Source: Alphaproteobacteria bacterium
GTDB lineage: Bacteria; Pseudomonadota; Alphaproteobacteria; Puniceispirillales; UBA1172
Direction: 5' to 3'
Assembly (NCBI GenBank): GCA_023259875.1
Contig: JALRFL010000067.1
Coordinates: 1-10,371 of the forward strand
DNA length: 10,371 nucleotides
The notes beneath the pieces are model-generated. The model saw only the letters and a program-made list of their open reading frames with translations, did not search any database and was not told where the DNA came from. Shown here piece by piece: positions 1 through 7,842 of this stretch. How positions within the stretch are numbered: position 1 is the first letter of the stretch; every line of letters begins with the position of its first letter. The translations under genes and the position numbers were made by a program.

Positions 1-653
1 GGCCAGATCAAGACGCCATGATATTCACCGAGGACACCGATATCAGCCGCCGTGGGCCGACAGGTCGCCGAGCCCTTGATCTGGCCTTTGTGCCAGAAGA
101 ACGCAATGGCCACGCGGCAGTGCCATCCATGACCTTGTCGGAAAACGCGCTTTTGACCGGATATGACGAAGATGGGGTGGTGGCAAAAGGGGTGATTCAA
201 TTTGATCAAACGCTTGCCATGGCACGGCGAATCTCAAAGATGTTTGATGTGCGCCAACCATCGGATGATCCCTTGGCGTCATCCCTTTCTGGCGGTAATT
301 TACAGAAATTTGTGGTCGGCCGTGAGATTATAAAATCCCCCAAGGTCTTGATTGTCTCACAACCCACTTGGGGGGTGGATATCGCCGCCGCGCAATTTAT
401 TCGCAACGCCATGGCGGATTTGGCGCGTCAAGGATCAGCGGTGATTATGATCTCACAAGATTTGGAAGAAATATTTGAGATATCGCATAGCATCGCTGTT
501 CTCAACGAAGGCAAGCTTTCTGATGTTCTTGAGACAAGCAAAGTGACCGCCGAACATATTGGTCTGCTGATGGGGGAAAGCCATGATCGGGTATCAGGGC
601 AAACCCACCAAAACCCCAAGAGAAAAATCAGCCAAGAAAGAGGCGCGTCATGA
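1..653 (+). CDS. BMP-family ABC importer ATPase, C-terminal part (partial at left edge)
   Basis: This is the second nucleotide-binding domain of a sugar/nucleoside-type ABC ATPase that carries two fused NBDs. The frame is open from position 3 with no stop, so the gene begins outside the window; about 216 residues of a family that usually has about 500 are present. Visible motifs are VPEERN at 90-107, typical of the second NBD in this family, the ABC signature LSGGNLQK at 285-308, and a degenerate Walker B plus D-loop (VLIVSQPTWGVD) ending at 380. The usual catalytic Glu is Gln there, and the H-loop region reads ISQDLEE, without the His. Such degeneration is normal for the C-terminal NBD of this family; ATP hydrolysis is expected mainly at the unseen N-terminal domain. 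The stop overlaps the next start (ATGA, 650-653), implying translational coupling to the permeases. It energises uptake from the cytoplasmic face of the inner membrane. An internal ATG at 18 is not the true start. Confidence 0.93.
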   Translation, partial: PDQDAMIFTEDTDISRRGPTGRRALDLAFVPEERNGHAAVPSMTLSENALLTGYDEDGVVAKGVIQFDQTLAMARRISKMFDVRQPSDDPLASSLSGGNLQKFVVGREIIKSPKVLIVSQPTWGVDIAAAQFIRNAMADLARQGSAVIMISQDLEEIFEISHSIAVLNEGKLSDVLETSKVTAEHIGLLMGESHDRVSGQTHQNPKRKISQERGAS

Positions 654-1759
654 TCATTCTGCAACCACGCAAGCATGTGTCGCTTCGCCTCACCATCGCG
701 GTGCCTGTCCTCTCGGTGTTGGTGACGCTTGCCCTTGGCGGTGTGATTTTTGCCTTGCTGGGCTATAATCCGGTACAGGCATTGTATGAGTTCTTTATCG
801 CCCCTCTGGCGCGACCTGATCAGATTGGAAATCTTTTCGTCAAGGCCTGTCCGTTGATCATCATCGGCACAGGGCTGATTTTTTGCTATCGGGCAAATGT
901 ATGGAATATTGGCGCGGAGGGGCAACTTATCCTCGGTGCGATGGGGGCAGGCTGGGTGGCGTTATCCTTTCCGGAGGCAGAAAGCCGCTTTCTGATTCTT
1001 GCGATGGCGGTTATGGCCATGGTAGGCGGCGCGTTATGGGGCTTGATCCCCGCGATCTTAAAAATACGCTTTAAAACTAATGAGATATTGGTGTCACTGA
1101 TGCTGACCTATATCGCCGCCTTATTGGTGGATTGGGTGGTGCGTGGGCCTTGGCGTGATCCGATGGCCTTTGGCTTTCCCTTGACCCGGACATATCCTGA
1201 CGCTGGCCTTATTTCGCGGATGCCTCTGCCGGGGATTGGTTATCTAGGGCAACTGCATTGGGGGGTTCTGGTGGCATTTGTGGTGGCGTTGGCAGGGTGG
1301 TTTTATCTGTCACGGATGCTAGGAGGTTTTCAAATCAAATTGATGGGCGATGCCCCTCGCGCTGGCAAGTTTGCCGGCTTTCATCAAGGCTGGGTTACCA
1401 TCATGGTGATGATGATCTCTGGGGCTCTTGCTGGGCTGGCCGGTATGATCGAAGTATCGGCAAATATCGGTATGCTTCAACCGCATATCTCATTTGGGTA
1501 TGGATTTACGGCAATTATTGTCGCTTTTTTGGCGCGGCTGAATCCCATGGCGGCGATTGCCGCTGGGCTTGTGGTTGCCTTGGCGGAACTCGGCGGTGAC
1601 GCGGCGCAAATCTCAATGAATATCCCAAAGGTGGTTACGGGTATTTTCAAAGGGATACTGCTGTTTATGTTGCTGGCAGGGGAAACCTTAACGCGCTATC
1701 AGATCATTTGGATTGGCCGTTCTCAGGCATCCACTACAACCGCAAAGACAAAGGGGTGA
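650..1759 (+). CDS. BMP-family ABC importer permease 1 (YufP/NupP-like)
   Basis: Integral inner-membrane permease of 369 aa, close to the usual length for the larger permease of PnrA/Yuf-type nucleoside importers. The first hydrophobic helix spans about residues 13-38. The family hallmark RANVWNIGAEGQLILGA lies at 81-97, followed by NEILVSLMLTYIA at 144-156, which forms part of the translocation pathway. Further hydrophobic segments lie at about 115-137, 204-220, 248-268, 285-312 and 330-344. The start ATG at 650 overlaps the ATPase stop by 4 bp and has a purine-rich Shine-Dalgarno (AAAGAGG, 637-643) six bases upstream. It should pair with the 302-aa permease downstream to form the transport channel. 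Nothing looks broken; the C-terminal tail is short, polar and Thr/Lys-rich. The substrate cannot be read from the permease alone; the neighbouring xanthine dehydrogenase genes favour purines. Confidence 0.93.
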   Translation: MIILQPRKHVSLRLTIAVPVLSVLVTLALGGVIFALLGYNPVQALYEFFIAPLARPDQIGNLFVKACPLIIIGTGLIFCYRANVWNIGAEGQLILGAMGAGWVALSFPEAESRFLILAMAVMAMVGGALWGLIPAILKIRFKTNEILVSLMLTYIAALLVDWVVRGPWRDPMAFGFPLTRTYPDAGLISRMPLPGIGYLGQLHWGVLVAFVVALAGWFYLSRMLGGFQIKLMGDAPRAGKFAGFHQGWVTIMVMMISGALAGLAGMIEVSANIGMLQPHISFGYGFTAIIVAFLARLNPMAAIAAGLVVALAELGGDAAQISMNIPKVVTGIFKGILLFMLLAGETLTRYQIIWIGRSQASTTTAKTKG

Positions 1760-1762
1760 GCC

Positions 1763-2671
1763 ATGTTTGATGATTTGCTTCTGACGGTTCTTTTGACCTC
1801 TATTCCTCTGATCCTTGCCGCCACAGGGGAATTGGTGGCGGAAAAAAGTGGCGTGCTGAATCTTGGGGTGGAAGGCATGATGCTGATGGGGGCGGTCAGC
1901 GCCTTTGGCTTTGCCAGTTTGACAGGCAACCCTTATGTCGGAATTCTTGGCGGCGGTCTGGCTGGCATGATGGTGGCCATGGTATTTGCTGTTTTTGTCC
2001 TTGGGCTTGCCACCAATCAAGTGGCAACGGGCTTAGCCCTAACTATTTTTGGAACAGGGCTTTCGGGGTTGATTGGCGCGCCTTTGGTTGGGCAGGCCAT
2101 TGATGGTCTATCAGCGTTATACCTCCCGATTCTTTCTGATCTGCCTTTGGTTGGGGTGCTGTTTCGGTTGGATGCGCTAGCCTATCTTGCCATGATTATT
2201 GTGGCTGTTGTGAGCTATGTGTTGAACAAAACTAAGGCTGGTTTGATCCTTCGTGCCGTTGGGGTTAATCACGACAGTGCCCATGCGCTGGGCTATCGGG
2301 TCTTGCAAGTGCGTTTCTTGGCGGTTTGTTTTGGTGGCTTTATGGCAGGGTTAGGTGGCGCATATCTGCCACTTGTGCTGACTCCGCATTGGGCAGAGGG
2401 CATGACCTCTGGGCGAGGCTGGATTGCTCTTGCGCTGGTGGTCTTTGCGTCGTGGCGACCGGGGCGCGTCATCATTGGTGCGATTTTATTTGGCGGCGTG
2501 ACGATCCTTCAGCTTGTCGCCCAAGCGCGAGGATGGGGAGTGCCATCACAGTTCTTGTCAATGATGCCGTACTTTGCCACAATCATCGTGCTTGTTTTGA
2601 TATCCAGCAGAGGTCGTATCCAATTTGGTGCCCCTGCACATCTGGGTAAAAATTTTATGGCAACCAGATAG
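1763..2671 (+). CDS. BMP-family ABC importer permease 2 (YufQ/NupQ-like)
   Basis: Second inner-membrane permease of the importer, 302 aa, the normal size for the smaller partner. Diagnostic segments are ATGELVAEKSGVLNLGVEG at 20-38, the cytoplasmic coupling region around LRAVGVNHDSAHALGY at 163-178, and the GRGWIALALVVFASWRPGR block at 217-235. These are hallmarks of the permease that partners BMP-type binding proteins. Hydrophobic helices fill most of the rest, and the chain ends in a basic cytoplasmic tail. The gap after the first permease is only 3 bp. The Shine-Dalgarno AAGGGG (1751-1756) lies within the end of the upstream gene, so the two permeases are almost certainly co-translated in equal amounts. 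It forms a heterodimeric channel with the 369-aa permease, driven by the double-NBD ATPase encoded just upstream. No anomalies were seen. Confidence 0.93.
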   Translation: MFDDLLLTVLLTSIPLILAATGELVAEKSGVLNLGVEGMMLMGAVSAFGFASLTGNPYVGILGGGLAGMMVAMVFAVFVLGLATNQVATGLALTIFGTGLSGLIGAPLVGQAIDGLSALYLPILSDLPLVGVLFRLDALAYLAMIIVAVVSYVLNKTKAGLILRAVGVNHDSAHALGYRVLQVRFLAVCFGGFMAGLGGAYLPLVLTPHWAEGMTSGRGWIALALVVFASWRPGRVIIGAILFGGVTILQLVAQARGWGVPSQFLSMMPYFATIIVLVLISSRGRIQFGAPAHLGKNFMATR

Positions 2672-2704
2672 GGATTTAATTTTTTAACCAAGGGGAGTGA
2701 TAAG

Positions 2705-3799
2705 ATGAAAAACATATTTTCCAAACTCATGATGGCATTTGCTAGTTTTGGATTGATAGCTAGTGCTGCTCAGGCAGAACCGCTTAAAGTCGGTTTTGTT
2801 TATCTCACCAATCCGGGTGACCATGGCTGGACCTATGCCCATGAACTGGGTCGTCAGCAACTGCAAGACCATTTTGGTGATCAGATCATCACCAGCTATG
2901 TTGAAAATGTGCCAGAAGGTCCAGATGCAACGCGCGTGATCAGGGAGTTGGTGGCAGAAGGCAATGATGTTATTTTCACCACCTCATTTGGATATATGGA
3001 ACAGACATTAAAGGTGTCTAAAGAATATCCTGATGTGTATTTTGATCATATCACAGGCTATAAGCGCGGCCCGAATATGGCGACAGGGAATATCCGGTTT
3101 TATGAAGGCCGTTATGTTCAAGGGGTTGTCGCAGGTCTGACTACCGAAACCAATCAAATCGGCTATTTGGCGGCATTCCCTATCCCTGAAGTGATCCAGG
3201 GCATTAACGCTTTTGCTCGTGGTCTGCGCTCGGTTAACAAAGATGCAACGATTAAGGTGATCTGGGTTAACAGCTGGTATGATCCGGTGAAAGAGGCAGA
3301 CGCGGCGAAGGTGTTGATTGCTGAAGGTGCTGATATTCTTGCTCAGCATACCGATAGCCCTGCCATGCTTCAGACCGCAGAAAAAGCCGGCGCAAAAGGC
3401 TTTGGGCAATCCTCTGATATGCATAAATTCGCACCAAACGCTCAGCTGTTTGCTTCGGTCAATAACTGGGGGCCATATTATATCTCACAGGTTCAGAAAG
3501 TGATTGATGGCAATTGGTCAACAGGTGAAGGCCCTGATCATTGGGCTGGCAACACTTGGAAAGGCATTGGTGATGATTTCCTTGTTCTGACGGATTTCAA
3601 AAATATGCCAGCCGATGTGGCCGCAAAGGCCGCCGCCGCCCGTGATGGTATTGGTAATGGAAGCCTAAATATTTTTGAAGGCCCAATGATGGATAATGCT
3701 GGAAATGTTATCCTCAAGGATGGCGAAGTGCTGGATGATGGCGGCCTCTGGAGCATGAATTACTATGTCGAGGGGGTTGAGGGGAATATCCCTAATTAA
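2705..3799 (+). CDS. BMP-family ABC importer periplasmic substrate-binding protein
   Basis: Basic membrane protein (BMP/PnrA) family solute receptor, 364 aa. A Sec signal peptide is clear: a Lys-containing start, a hydrophobic core at about residues 9-20, and a likely cut after AQA at residue 24. There is no lipobox Cys, so this is a free periplasmic protein rather than a lipoprotein like PnrA. The mature start PLKVGFVYLTNPGDHGWTY (26-44) carries the conserved family segment that begins the ligand-binding lobe; ATGNIRFYEGRYVQGVVAG at 126-144 is another family hallmark. Characterised members bind purine nucleosides. Here the xdh genes next door make a purine base such as hypoxanthine, xanthine or guanine at least as likely, which is inference. 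The gene sits 33 bp behind the permeases with its own strong Shine-Dalgarno (AGGGGAG, 2691-2697, 7-base spacer), consistent with the high output a binding protein needs. GC-rich hairpins follow its stop. Confidence 0.93.
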   Translation: MKNIFSKLMMAFASFGLIASAAQAEPLKVGFVYLTNPGDHGWTYAHELGRQQLQDHFGDQIITSYVENVPEGPDATRVIRELVAEGNDVIFTTSFGYMEQTLKVSKEYPDVYFDHITGYKRGPNMATGNIRFYEGRYVQGVVAGLTTETNQIGYLAAFPIPEVIQGINAFARGLRSVNKDATIKVIWVNSWYDPVKEADAAKVLIAEGADILAQHTDSPAMLQTAEKAGAKGFGQSSDMHKFAPNAQLFASVNNWGPYYISQVQKVIDGNWSTGEGPDHWAGNTWKGIGDDFLVLTDFKNMPADVAAKAAAARDGIGNGSLNIFEGPMMDNAGNVILKDGEVLDDGGLWSMNYYVEGVEGNIPN

Positions 3800-3989
3800 G
3801 CCATGACCGCGGGATACGATGCCGCGATAACATTAAGCGGCAGGCTGGCAAAGCACTGGCCTGCCCCTGATAAAGTCCTGATGGATTAAGCCGTCATGGT
3901 GGTTTTATCCTTAGATAAAGATGGCCAAATATGATGAAGGTGTTTGAGGTATCAAGCGTGGGAAGCAATCAGCCAGGGGGCCCCTCACA
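3800..3989. other. Intergenic region between transporter and xdh genes
   Basis: This 190-bp stretch is the only substantial gap in the window. Its left half holds two hairpins (stems 3808-3812/3822-3826 and 3839-3845/3859-3865). Its right half holds a small frame of 20 codons (3931-3993) ending on the xdhA start, and a short TTGA-N4-TCAA dyad (3944-3955). The xdhA Shine-Dalgarno is the G-run at 3975-3980. A promoter and control site for xdhABC would be expected here, but I could not identify convincing -35 and -10 boxes or a known riboswitch. Whether transcription is continuous from the importer is open. Confidence 0.6.
3839..3865 (+). terminator. Possible attenuator or terminator hairpin after the importer genes
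   Basis: GGCAGGC (3839-3845) is exactly complementary to GCCTGCC (3859-3865), giving a 7-bp GC-rich stem with a 13-base loop, 40 bp after the stop of the binding-protein gene. A weaker 5-bp stem (CGCGG 3808-3812 with CCGCG 3822-3826) precedes it. No T-run follows, so it is not a textbook intrinsic terminator. It could instead protect the 3' end of the importer mRNA from decay, or reduce readthrough into xdhA. Confidence 0.35.
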
Positions 3990-3993
3990 ATGA
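3931..3993 (+). CDS. Possible 20-codon leader frame upstream of xdhA
   Basis: Two adjacent ATG codons (3931 and 3934) open a short frame that ends at TGA 3991-3993, overlapping the xdhA start codon as ATGA. The product would begin MMKVFEVSSV and end in PGGPSQ; it resembles nothing I know. The 4-base overlap is the classic arrangement for translational coupling and is the same junction seen between the ATPase and first permease in this window. Against it: there is no good Shine-Dalgarno before 3931, only a weak purine stretch, and frames this short arise by chance. It may be a leader that tunes xdhA translation, or nothing. Confidence 0.2.
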   Translation: MMKVFEVSSVGSNQPGGPSQ

Positions 3994-5537
3994 GAACAAA
4001 CATCTCTTTTTTTCTGAACGGGGTTGAACAGATCGTCGAAGACGCTCGCCCCGACACCACATTATTAAACTGGTTGCGTCTAGAAAAAGGCCTCAGCGGA
4101 ACAAAAGAAGGCTGTGCCGAAGGCGATTGCGGTGCCTGCACCGTGGTCGTAGCAGAGGCCAATCTGAACCCACAAAAGAAACCTCTCATGGGGATGCCGC
4201 AGATAAAGGCGAGGGCGGTTAACGCCTGTATTTTGTTTTTGCCCATGCTTGACGGGCTTTCGGTCACAACAGTCGAAGGGCTGGCAGGCCCTGATGGTGC
4301 GCTTCACCCTGTGCAAGAGGCCATCATCACCCATCATGGGGCGCAATGCGGATTTTGCACGCCGGGATTTGTTATGTCGCTTTATGCCGGTTTCCTCAAT
4401 GGGCTTGATGGCAGTGAGGAACAGATAAATCATCTCTTTGCAGGCAATCTTTGTCGTTGCACAGGATATGGGCCATTGGTGAAAGCGGCGTTGTCCCTAG
4501 CGCATCAGACGCCACCTGAATGGGCAAGCCGCCGTCTTGAGGCGGAATGGCATTATCTTCAATCCACTTCTGCCGCAAAGACACCAGATACGGATCTGGC
4601 GATAGAGACCAAGGATCAGGCCTTTTATGCCCCAACAAGCCTAGAAGCATTGGCGCGTTTGAGTGAGACATTTCCCGACGCAACCTTTTTGGCTGGGGCG
4701 ACAGATATCGGCTTATGGGTGACCAAACAGCATCGCCAAATCGCTCGCTTTATCTCAATCGGGCGCGTGGCAGCGCTGAAGGAAATCAGCAAAACAGAAA
4801 CGCAGATAATCATTGGCGCAGGCGTGAGTCATAGCGATGCTATGGTTGCGTTAGCAGACGCCTATCCAGGTCTAGCAGAGGTTTGGCTTCGCTTTGGCTC
4901 AATGCAGGTTCGGAACTCTGGCACTGTTGGCGGCAATATCGCCAATGGCTCACCTATTGGGGATATGTCGCCATGTTTGCTGGCTCTTGATGCTGTCATC
5001 ACCCTGAACAAAGGCGACAAGCGCCGGCAAATGCCGTTAAAAGATTTCTTTATTGCCTATGGCAAACAAGCTCGCCAAGAAGGGGAGTTTCTGGAAAACC
5101 TAATCCTGCCGCGATGTGGTGAGGCAGAGCATCTTTATGCTTATAAGATATCAAAACGCTTTGATCAGGATATCTCAGCGGTGTTGATGGCGGCTTGGGT
5201 AAAGCAAGATCAAGGTCAGATAAAGAAATTGCGCCTTGGCTTTGGCGGTATGGCGGCCACCCCGTCGCGCGCCTTGAGAACAGAGTCAGCCTTGCTTGGT
5301 CATGATTTGAGCCAGCCTTTGCCAGAGGCGGCTATATCTGCCCTTGCCAAAGATTTTCAACCCATTTCGGATATGCGCGCATCAGCTGAATACCGCATGG
5401 CTGTTGCTGAAAACCTGCTTCGGAAAATGCTGCTTGAGGCGGCGGCAGATGATGTTGGGATGCGCCTTTATTCCTCCCCACTCGTGCAACCAGATAGGCT
5501 TACCTCTACCACACCCATAGGGGCAAGTGATGCGTGA
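3990..5537 (+). CDS. xdhA: Xanthine dehydrogenase small subunit (2Fe-2S and FAD domains)
   Basis: Electron-transfer subunit of the cytoplasmic molybdenum enzyme that oxidises hypoxanthine to xanthine and urate; 515 aa, normal for bacterial XdhA. The N-terminal plant-ferredoxin-type domain has cluster ligands C42, C47, C50 (CAEGDCGAC) and C80. The second helical [2Fe-2S] domain has C120 and C123 (QCGFCTPG) with C155 and C157 (NLCRCTGYGP). The FAD domain follows from about residue 210, with FLAGATDIGL at 233-242 and VRNSGTVGGNIANGSPIGD at 307-325, and the C-terminal FAD-linked domain covers about 380-490. Electrons should pass from Mo through both clusters to FAD and then to NAD+ (family knowledge). 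ATG 3990 is chosen because ISFFLNG, the normal family start, follows at once and a G-rich Shine-Dalgarno (AGGGGG, 3975-3980) precedes it. An in-frame ATG at 3921 is closed off by a stop. The 3' end overlaps xdhB. Confidence 0.96.
   Translation: MRTNISFFLNGVEQIVEDARPDTTLLNWLRLEKGLSGTKEGCAEGDCGACTVVVAEANLNPQKKPLMGMPQIKARAVNACILFLPMLDGLSVTTVEGLAGPDGALHPVQEAIITHHGAQCGFCTPGFVMSLYAGFLNGLDGSEEQINHLFAGNLCRCTGYGPLVKAALSLAHQTPPEWASRRLEAEWHYLQSTSAAKTPDTDLAIETKDQAFYAPTSLEALARLSETFPDATFLAGATDIGLWVTKQHRQIARFISIGRVAALKEISKTETQIIIGAGVSHSDAMVALADAYPGLAEVWLRFGSMQVRNSGTVGGNIANGSPIGDMSPCLLALDAVITLNKGDKRRQMPLKDFFIAYGKQARQEGEFLENLILPRCGEAEHLYAYKISKRFDQDISAVLMAAWVKQDQGQIKKLRLGFGGMAATPSRALRTESALLGHDLSQPLPEAAISALAKDFQPISDMRASAEYRMAVAENLLRKMLLEAAADDVGMRLYSSPLVQPDRLTSTTPIGASDA
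5519..5524 (+). promoter_or_regulatory. Ribosome binding site deciding the xdhB start
   Basis: AGGGGC lies inside the end of xdhA. It sits five bases before ATG 5530 and only two before the in-frame GTG at 5527, so it favours the ATG as the real start of xdhB. Confidence 0.5.
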
Positions 5538-7839
5538 GAGCCACCTAAAAGCCTCAGATCGGCATGACAGCGCGGCGTTATATGTAACAGGACAGGCCCG
5601 ATTTACCGATGATTTGCCTTTTCCGGCAGATGGCCTTCATATCGCCCTTGGGCTTTCGGATAAGGCGCACGCCTTAATCACCAGCTGTGATGTGACGGCG
5701 TGTTTGGCTAGCCCAGGGGTGGTAACAGTGTTAACCGCGGCGGATATTCCGGGGGTGAATGATGCTAGCCCTGTGGCAGGTGATGACCCTGTGTTTGCGG
5801 ATGGTAAGGTCGAATATCATGGTCAAGCCATCTTTGCGGTGGTTGCCGAGAGCGCAAAAGCAGCACGAATGGCAGTGCATCAAGCTCATGTCACTTATGA
5901 AGACTTGCCAGCTTGTTTGACCATTGATGATGCTTTGCGAGAAAACCACCTGCTTGAGGCGCCTTATACGATTGGTTGTGATGATATTGACGCCAAATTG
6001 CATGATGCCCCTCATCTGTTGACTGGCCAGATTGATATTGGCGGACAAGAACATTTCTATCTTGAAGGTCAGGCCGCTATGGCATCACCGGGGGAGGCAG
6101 AGGATATTTTCTTACAGGTATCCAGCCAGCACCCCACCGAAGTTCAACATAAGGTGGCACGCGCATTAGGGCTTGCCTATCATGCGGTCACGGTAGAAGT
6201 CCGCCGCATGGGCGGCGGCTTTGGCGGTAAGGAAAGCCAAGGCAATTTGCCAGCGATTGTTGCGGCGCTTGCCGTTAAAAAAACAGGCCGTCCTGCTAAA
6301 TTGGTTTATGATCGGGATGAAGATATGCGCGTCACGGGCAAGCGGCATGATCTGCGCATTTCCTATCGTGTGGGGTATGATGACACTGGCCGGATTCTGG
6401 CGATGGATGTGGATCAGGCTTTGCGTTGTGGGATGTCGTTTGATCTGTCCCAAGCGATTGCGGAACGCGCCATGTTGCACGCAGAAAATTGTTATTTCAT
6501 TCAAGATGTCAGGGTGACCTCACGGCTTTGCCGAACCCATACCCCTTCTAATACCGCCTTTCGTGGCTTTGGTGGACCGCAAGGTATGTTGGGAATGGAA
6601 CGCATCATTGATGAGGTGGCGGCGCATCTTGATGTTGATCCTATGCAAGTGCGGCAACGCAATTATTATGCTGATCATGACGAAGCAGACGCCGGTCAAC
6701 CCACCCCTTATGGTCAGCCTGTCAAAGATGGTTTGATCAAGGCCATGACCACAGACTTGTTGGCGTCATCTGATTATTATGCTCGCCGAAAAGACATCGA
6801 AGCCTTTAATCGTAACGCCACGTGGTGCCGGAAAGGGATTGGCTTTAGTCCGGTCAAGTTTGGTATCTCATTTAACAAAACTTTTTTGAATCAGGCTGGG
6901 GCTTTGCTTCATATTTATACCGATGGGTCCGTGCATCTTAACCATGGCGGCACGGAAATGGGGCAGGGGCTTTATACCAAAGTGCGCCAGATTTGCGCCC
7001 GTGCCTTTGGTATCGCGGATGATATGGTAAAAATCACCGCTACAACAACCGGCAAGGTGCCGAACACCTCTGCGACGGCGGCGTCTTCGGGAACAGACCT
7101 TAATGGGATGGCCACGGCAAACGCGGCGGCAACCCTCAAAACGCGTATGGCAGAATATCTGGCACCGCTTTATCAATCTGATCCAGCCGCGGTGCGGTTT
7201 CATGACGGTAAGTTGTGGTTTGGTGATGCCAGCATCAGTTTTGCCGAAGCCGCCATGCAATGCTGGCAGGGCAGGGTGTCGCTTTCTGCCACAGGGTTTT
7301 ATGCCACCCCTGATATCCATTGGGATCGTGAAGCAAAAAAAGGCAGCCCGTTTTATTATTTTGCCTATGGCGCGGCGGTGACAGAGGTGGTGGTGGACCT
7401 GTTAACAGGGGAAAGCCGCGTGGAACGGGCGGATATTTTACATGACGCAGGCGCATCCCTTAATCCGGCCATTGATCTAGGCCAGATTGAAGGCGGCTAT
7501 ATTCAGGGGTTAGGCTGGCTGACCACTGAAGAGGTGGTTTATGGCACTGATGGCAAGCTTTTGACCCATGCGCCTTCGACATATAAGATACCGGCCTGTT
7601 CGGATCGCCCAAAACAGATATCTGTTTCGCTTTATGATAGTGGCGGCAATCTGTCAGATACCATCCACAAATCCAAAGCGGTCGGTGAGCCGCCCTTTAT
7701 GCTAGCGATTAGTGTTTATGGCGCCATGAGCCATGCGTTAAAAGGGCTGGGGGATTATCCCAAGCTTAACACCCCCATGACCGCAGAGCATCTGTTAATG
7801 ACGGCAAACCGGCTTCGCGCCAAGCGAGCATCAGATTAG
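5530..7839 (+). CDS. xdhB: Xanthine dehydrogenase large subunit (molybdopterin-binding)
   Basis: Catalytic subunit holding the molybdenum cofactor, 769 aa from ATG 5530, or 770 from the adjacent GTG 5527; this is the normal size. Aligning from memory with Rhodobacter capsulatus XdhB, the key residues are all present. Gln200 (QHPTEVQ) matches Q197 near Mo, and Glu235 in GGGFGGKES matches E232. Arg313 (AIAERAMLH) matches R310, Phe347 in FRGFGGPQG matches F344, Phe448 matches F459, and the general base Glu720 in VGEPPFML matches E730. Other cofactor loops include GGTEMGQG at 473-480. The spacing Glu235 to Arg313 (78 residues) equals that in bovine enzyme E802 to R880. This set of residues marks a true purine hydroxylase, not a generic aldehyde or CO dehydrogenase. 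The residue after Phe448 is Asn, where bovine enzyme has Thr1010. The start overlaps xdhA by 8 bp, implying coupled synthesis of the two subunits. Confidence 0.96.
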   Translation: MRESHLKASDRHDSAALYVTGQARFTDDLPFPADGLHIALGLSDKAHALITSCDVTACLASPGVVTVLTAADIPGVNDASPVAGDDPVFADGKVEYHGQAIFAVVAESAKAARMAVHQAHVTYEDLPACLTIDDALRENHLLEAPYTIGCDDIDAKLHDAPHLLTGQIDIGGQEHFYLEGQAAMASPGEAEDIFLQVSSQHPTEVQHKVARALGLAYHAVTVEVRRMGGGFGGKESQGNLPAIVAALAVKKTGRPAKLVYDRDEDMRVTGKRHDLRISYRVGYDDTGRILAMDVDQALRCGMSFDLSQAIAERAMLHAENCYFIQDVRVTSRLCRTHTPSNTAFRGFGGPQGMLGMERIIDEVAAHLDVDPMQVRQRNYYADHDEADAGQPTPYGQPVKDGLIKAMTTDLLASSDYYARRKDIEAFNRNATWCRKGIGFSPVKFGISFNKTFLNQAGALLHIYTDGSVHLNHGGTEMGQGLYTKVRQICARAFGIADDMVKITATTTGKVPNTSATAASSGTDLNGMATANAAATLKTRMAEYLAPLYQSDPAAVRFHDGKLWFGDASISFAEAAMQCWQGRVSLSATGFYATPDIHWDREAKKGSPFYYFAYGAAVTEVVVDLLTGESRVERADILHDAGASLNPAIDLGQIEGGYIQGLGWLTTEEVVYGTDGKLLTHAPSTYKIPACSDRPKQISVSLYDSGGNLSDTIHKSKAVGEPPFMLAISVYGAMSHALKGLGDYPKLNTPMTAEHLLMTANRLRAKRASD

Positions 7840-7842
7840 GCC

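Noticed and set aside
342..470. ATPase with Gln in place of the Walker B catalytic Glu and no H-loop His
   Set aside because: This is the usual state of the C-terminal, degenerate NBD in double-domain ABC ATPases of this family, including the TWGVD variant, so it is not evidence of inactivation.
428..925. Minus-strand open frame of 165 codons
   Set aside because: It lies antisense across the ATPase end and first permease, both strongly supported; it has no family resemblance.
2672..2704. AT-rich dyad between permease 2 and the binding-protein gene as a promoter or terminator
   Set aside because: The short TTAA-type symmetry in a T-rich run is expected by chance in 33 bp, and no -35 element accompanies it.
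3977..3984. GGGGCCCC palindrome over the xdhA ribosome binding site
   Set aside because: The arms are directly adjacent, so they cannot fold into a hairpin that hides the site; it is probably just a G-rich Shine-Dalgarno followed by C residues.
3800..3989. Purine or molybdenum-cofactor riboswitch upstream of xdhA
   Set aside because: I could not find the conserved cores of either class, only simple hairpins; the purine class is also not expected in this lineage.
3905..3990. Sigma70-type promoter for xdhABC
   Set aside because: TTGAGG at 3944-3949 could serve as a -35 box, but no acceptable -10 lies 16-18 bp downstream.
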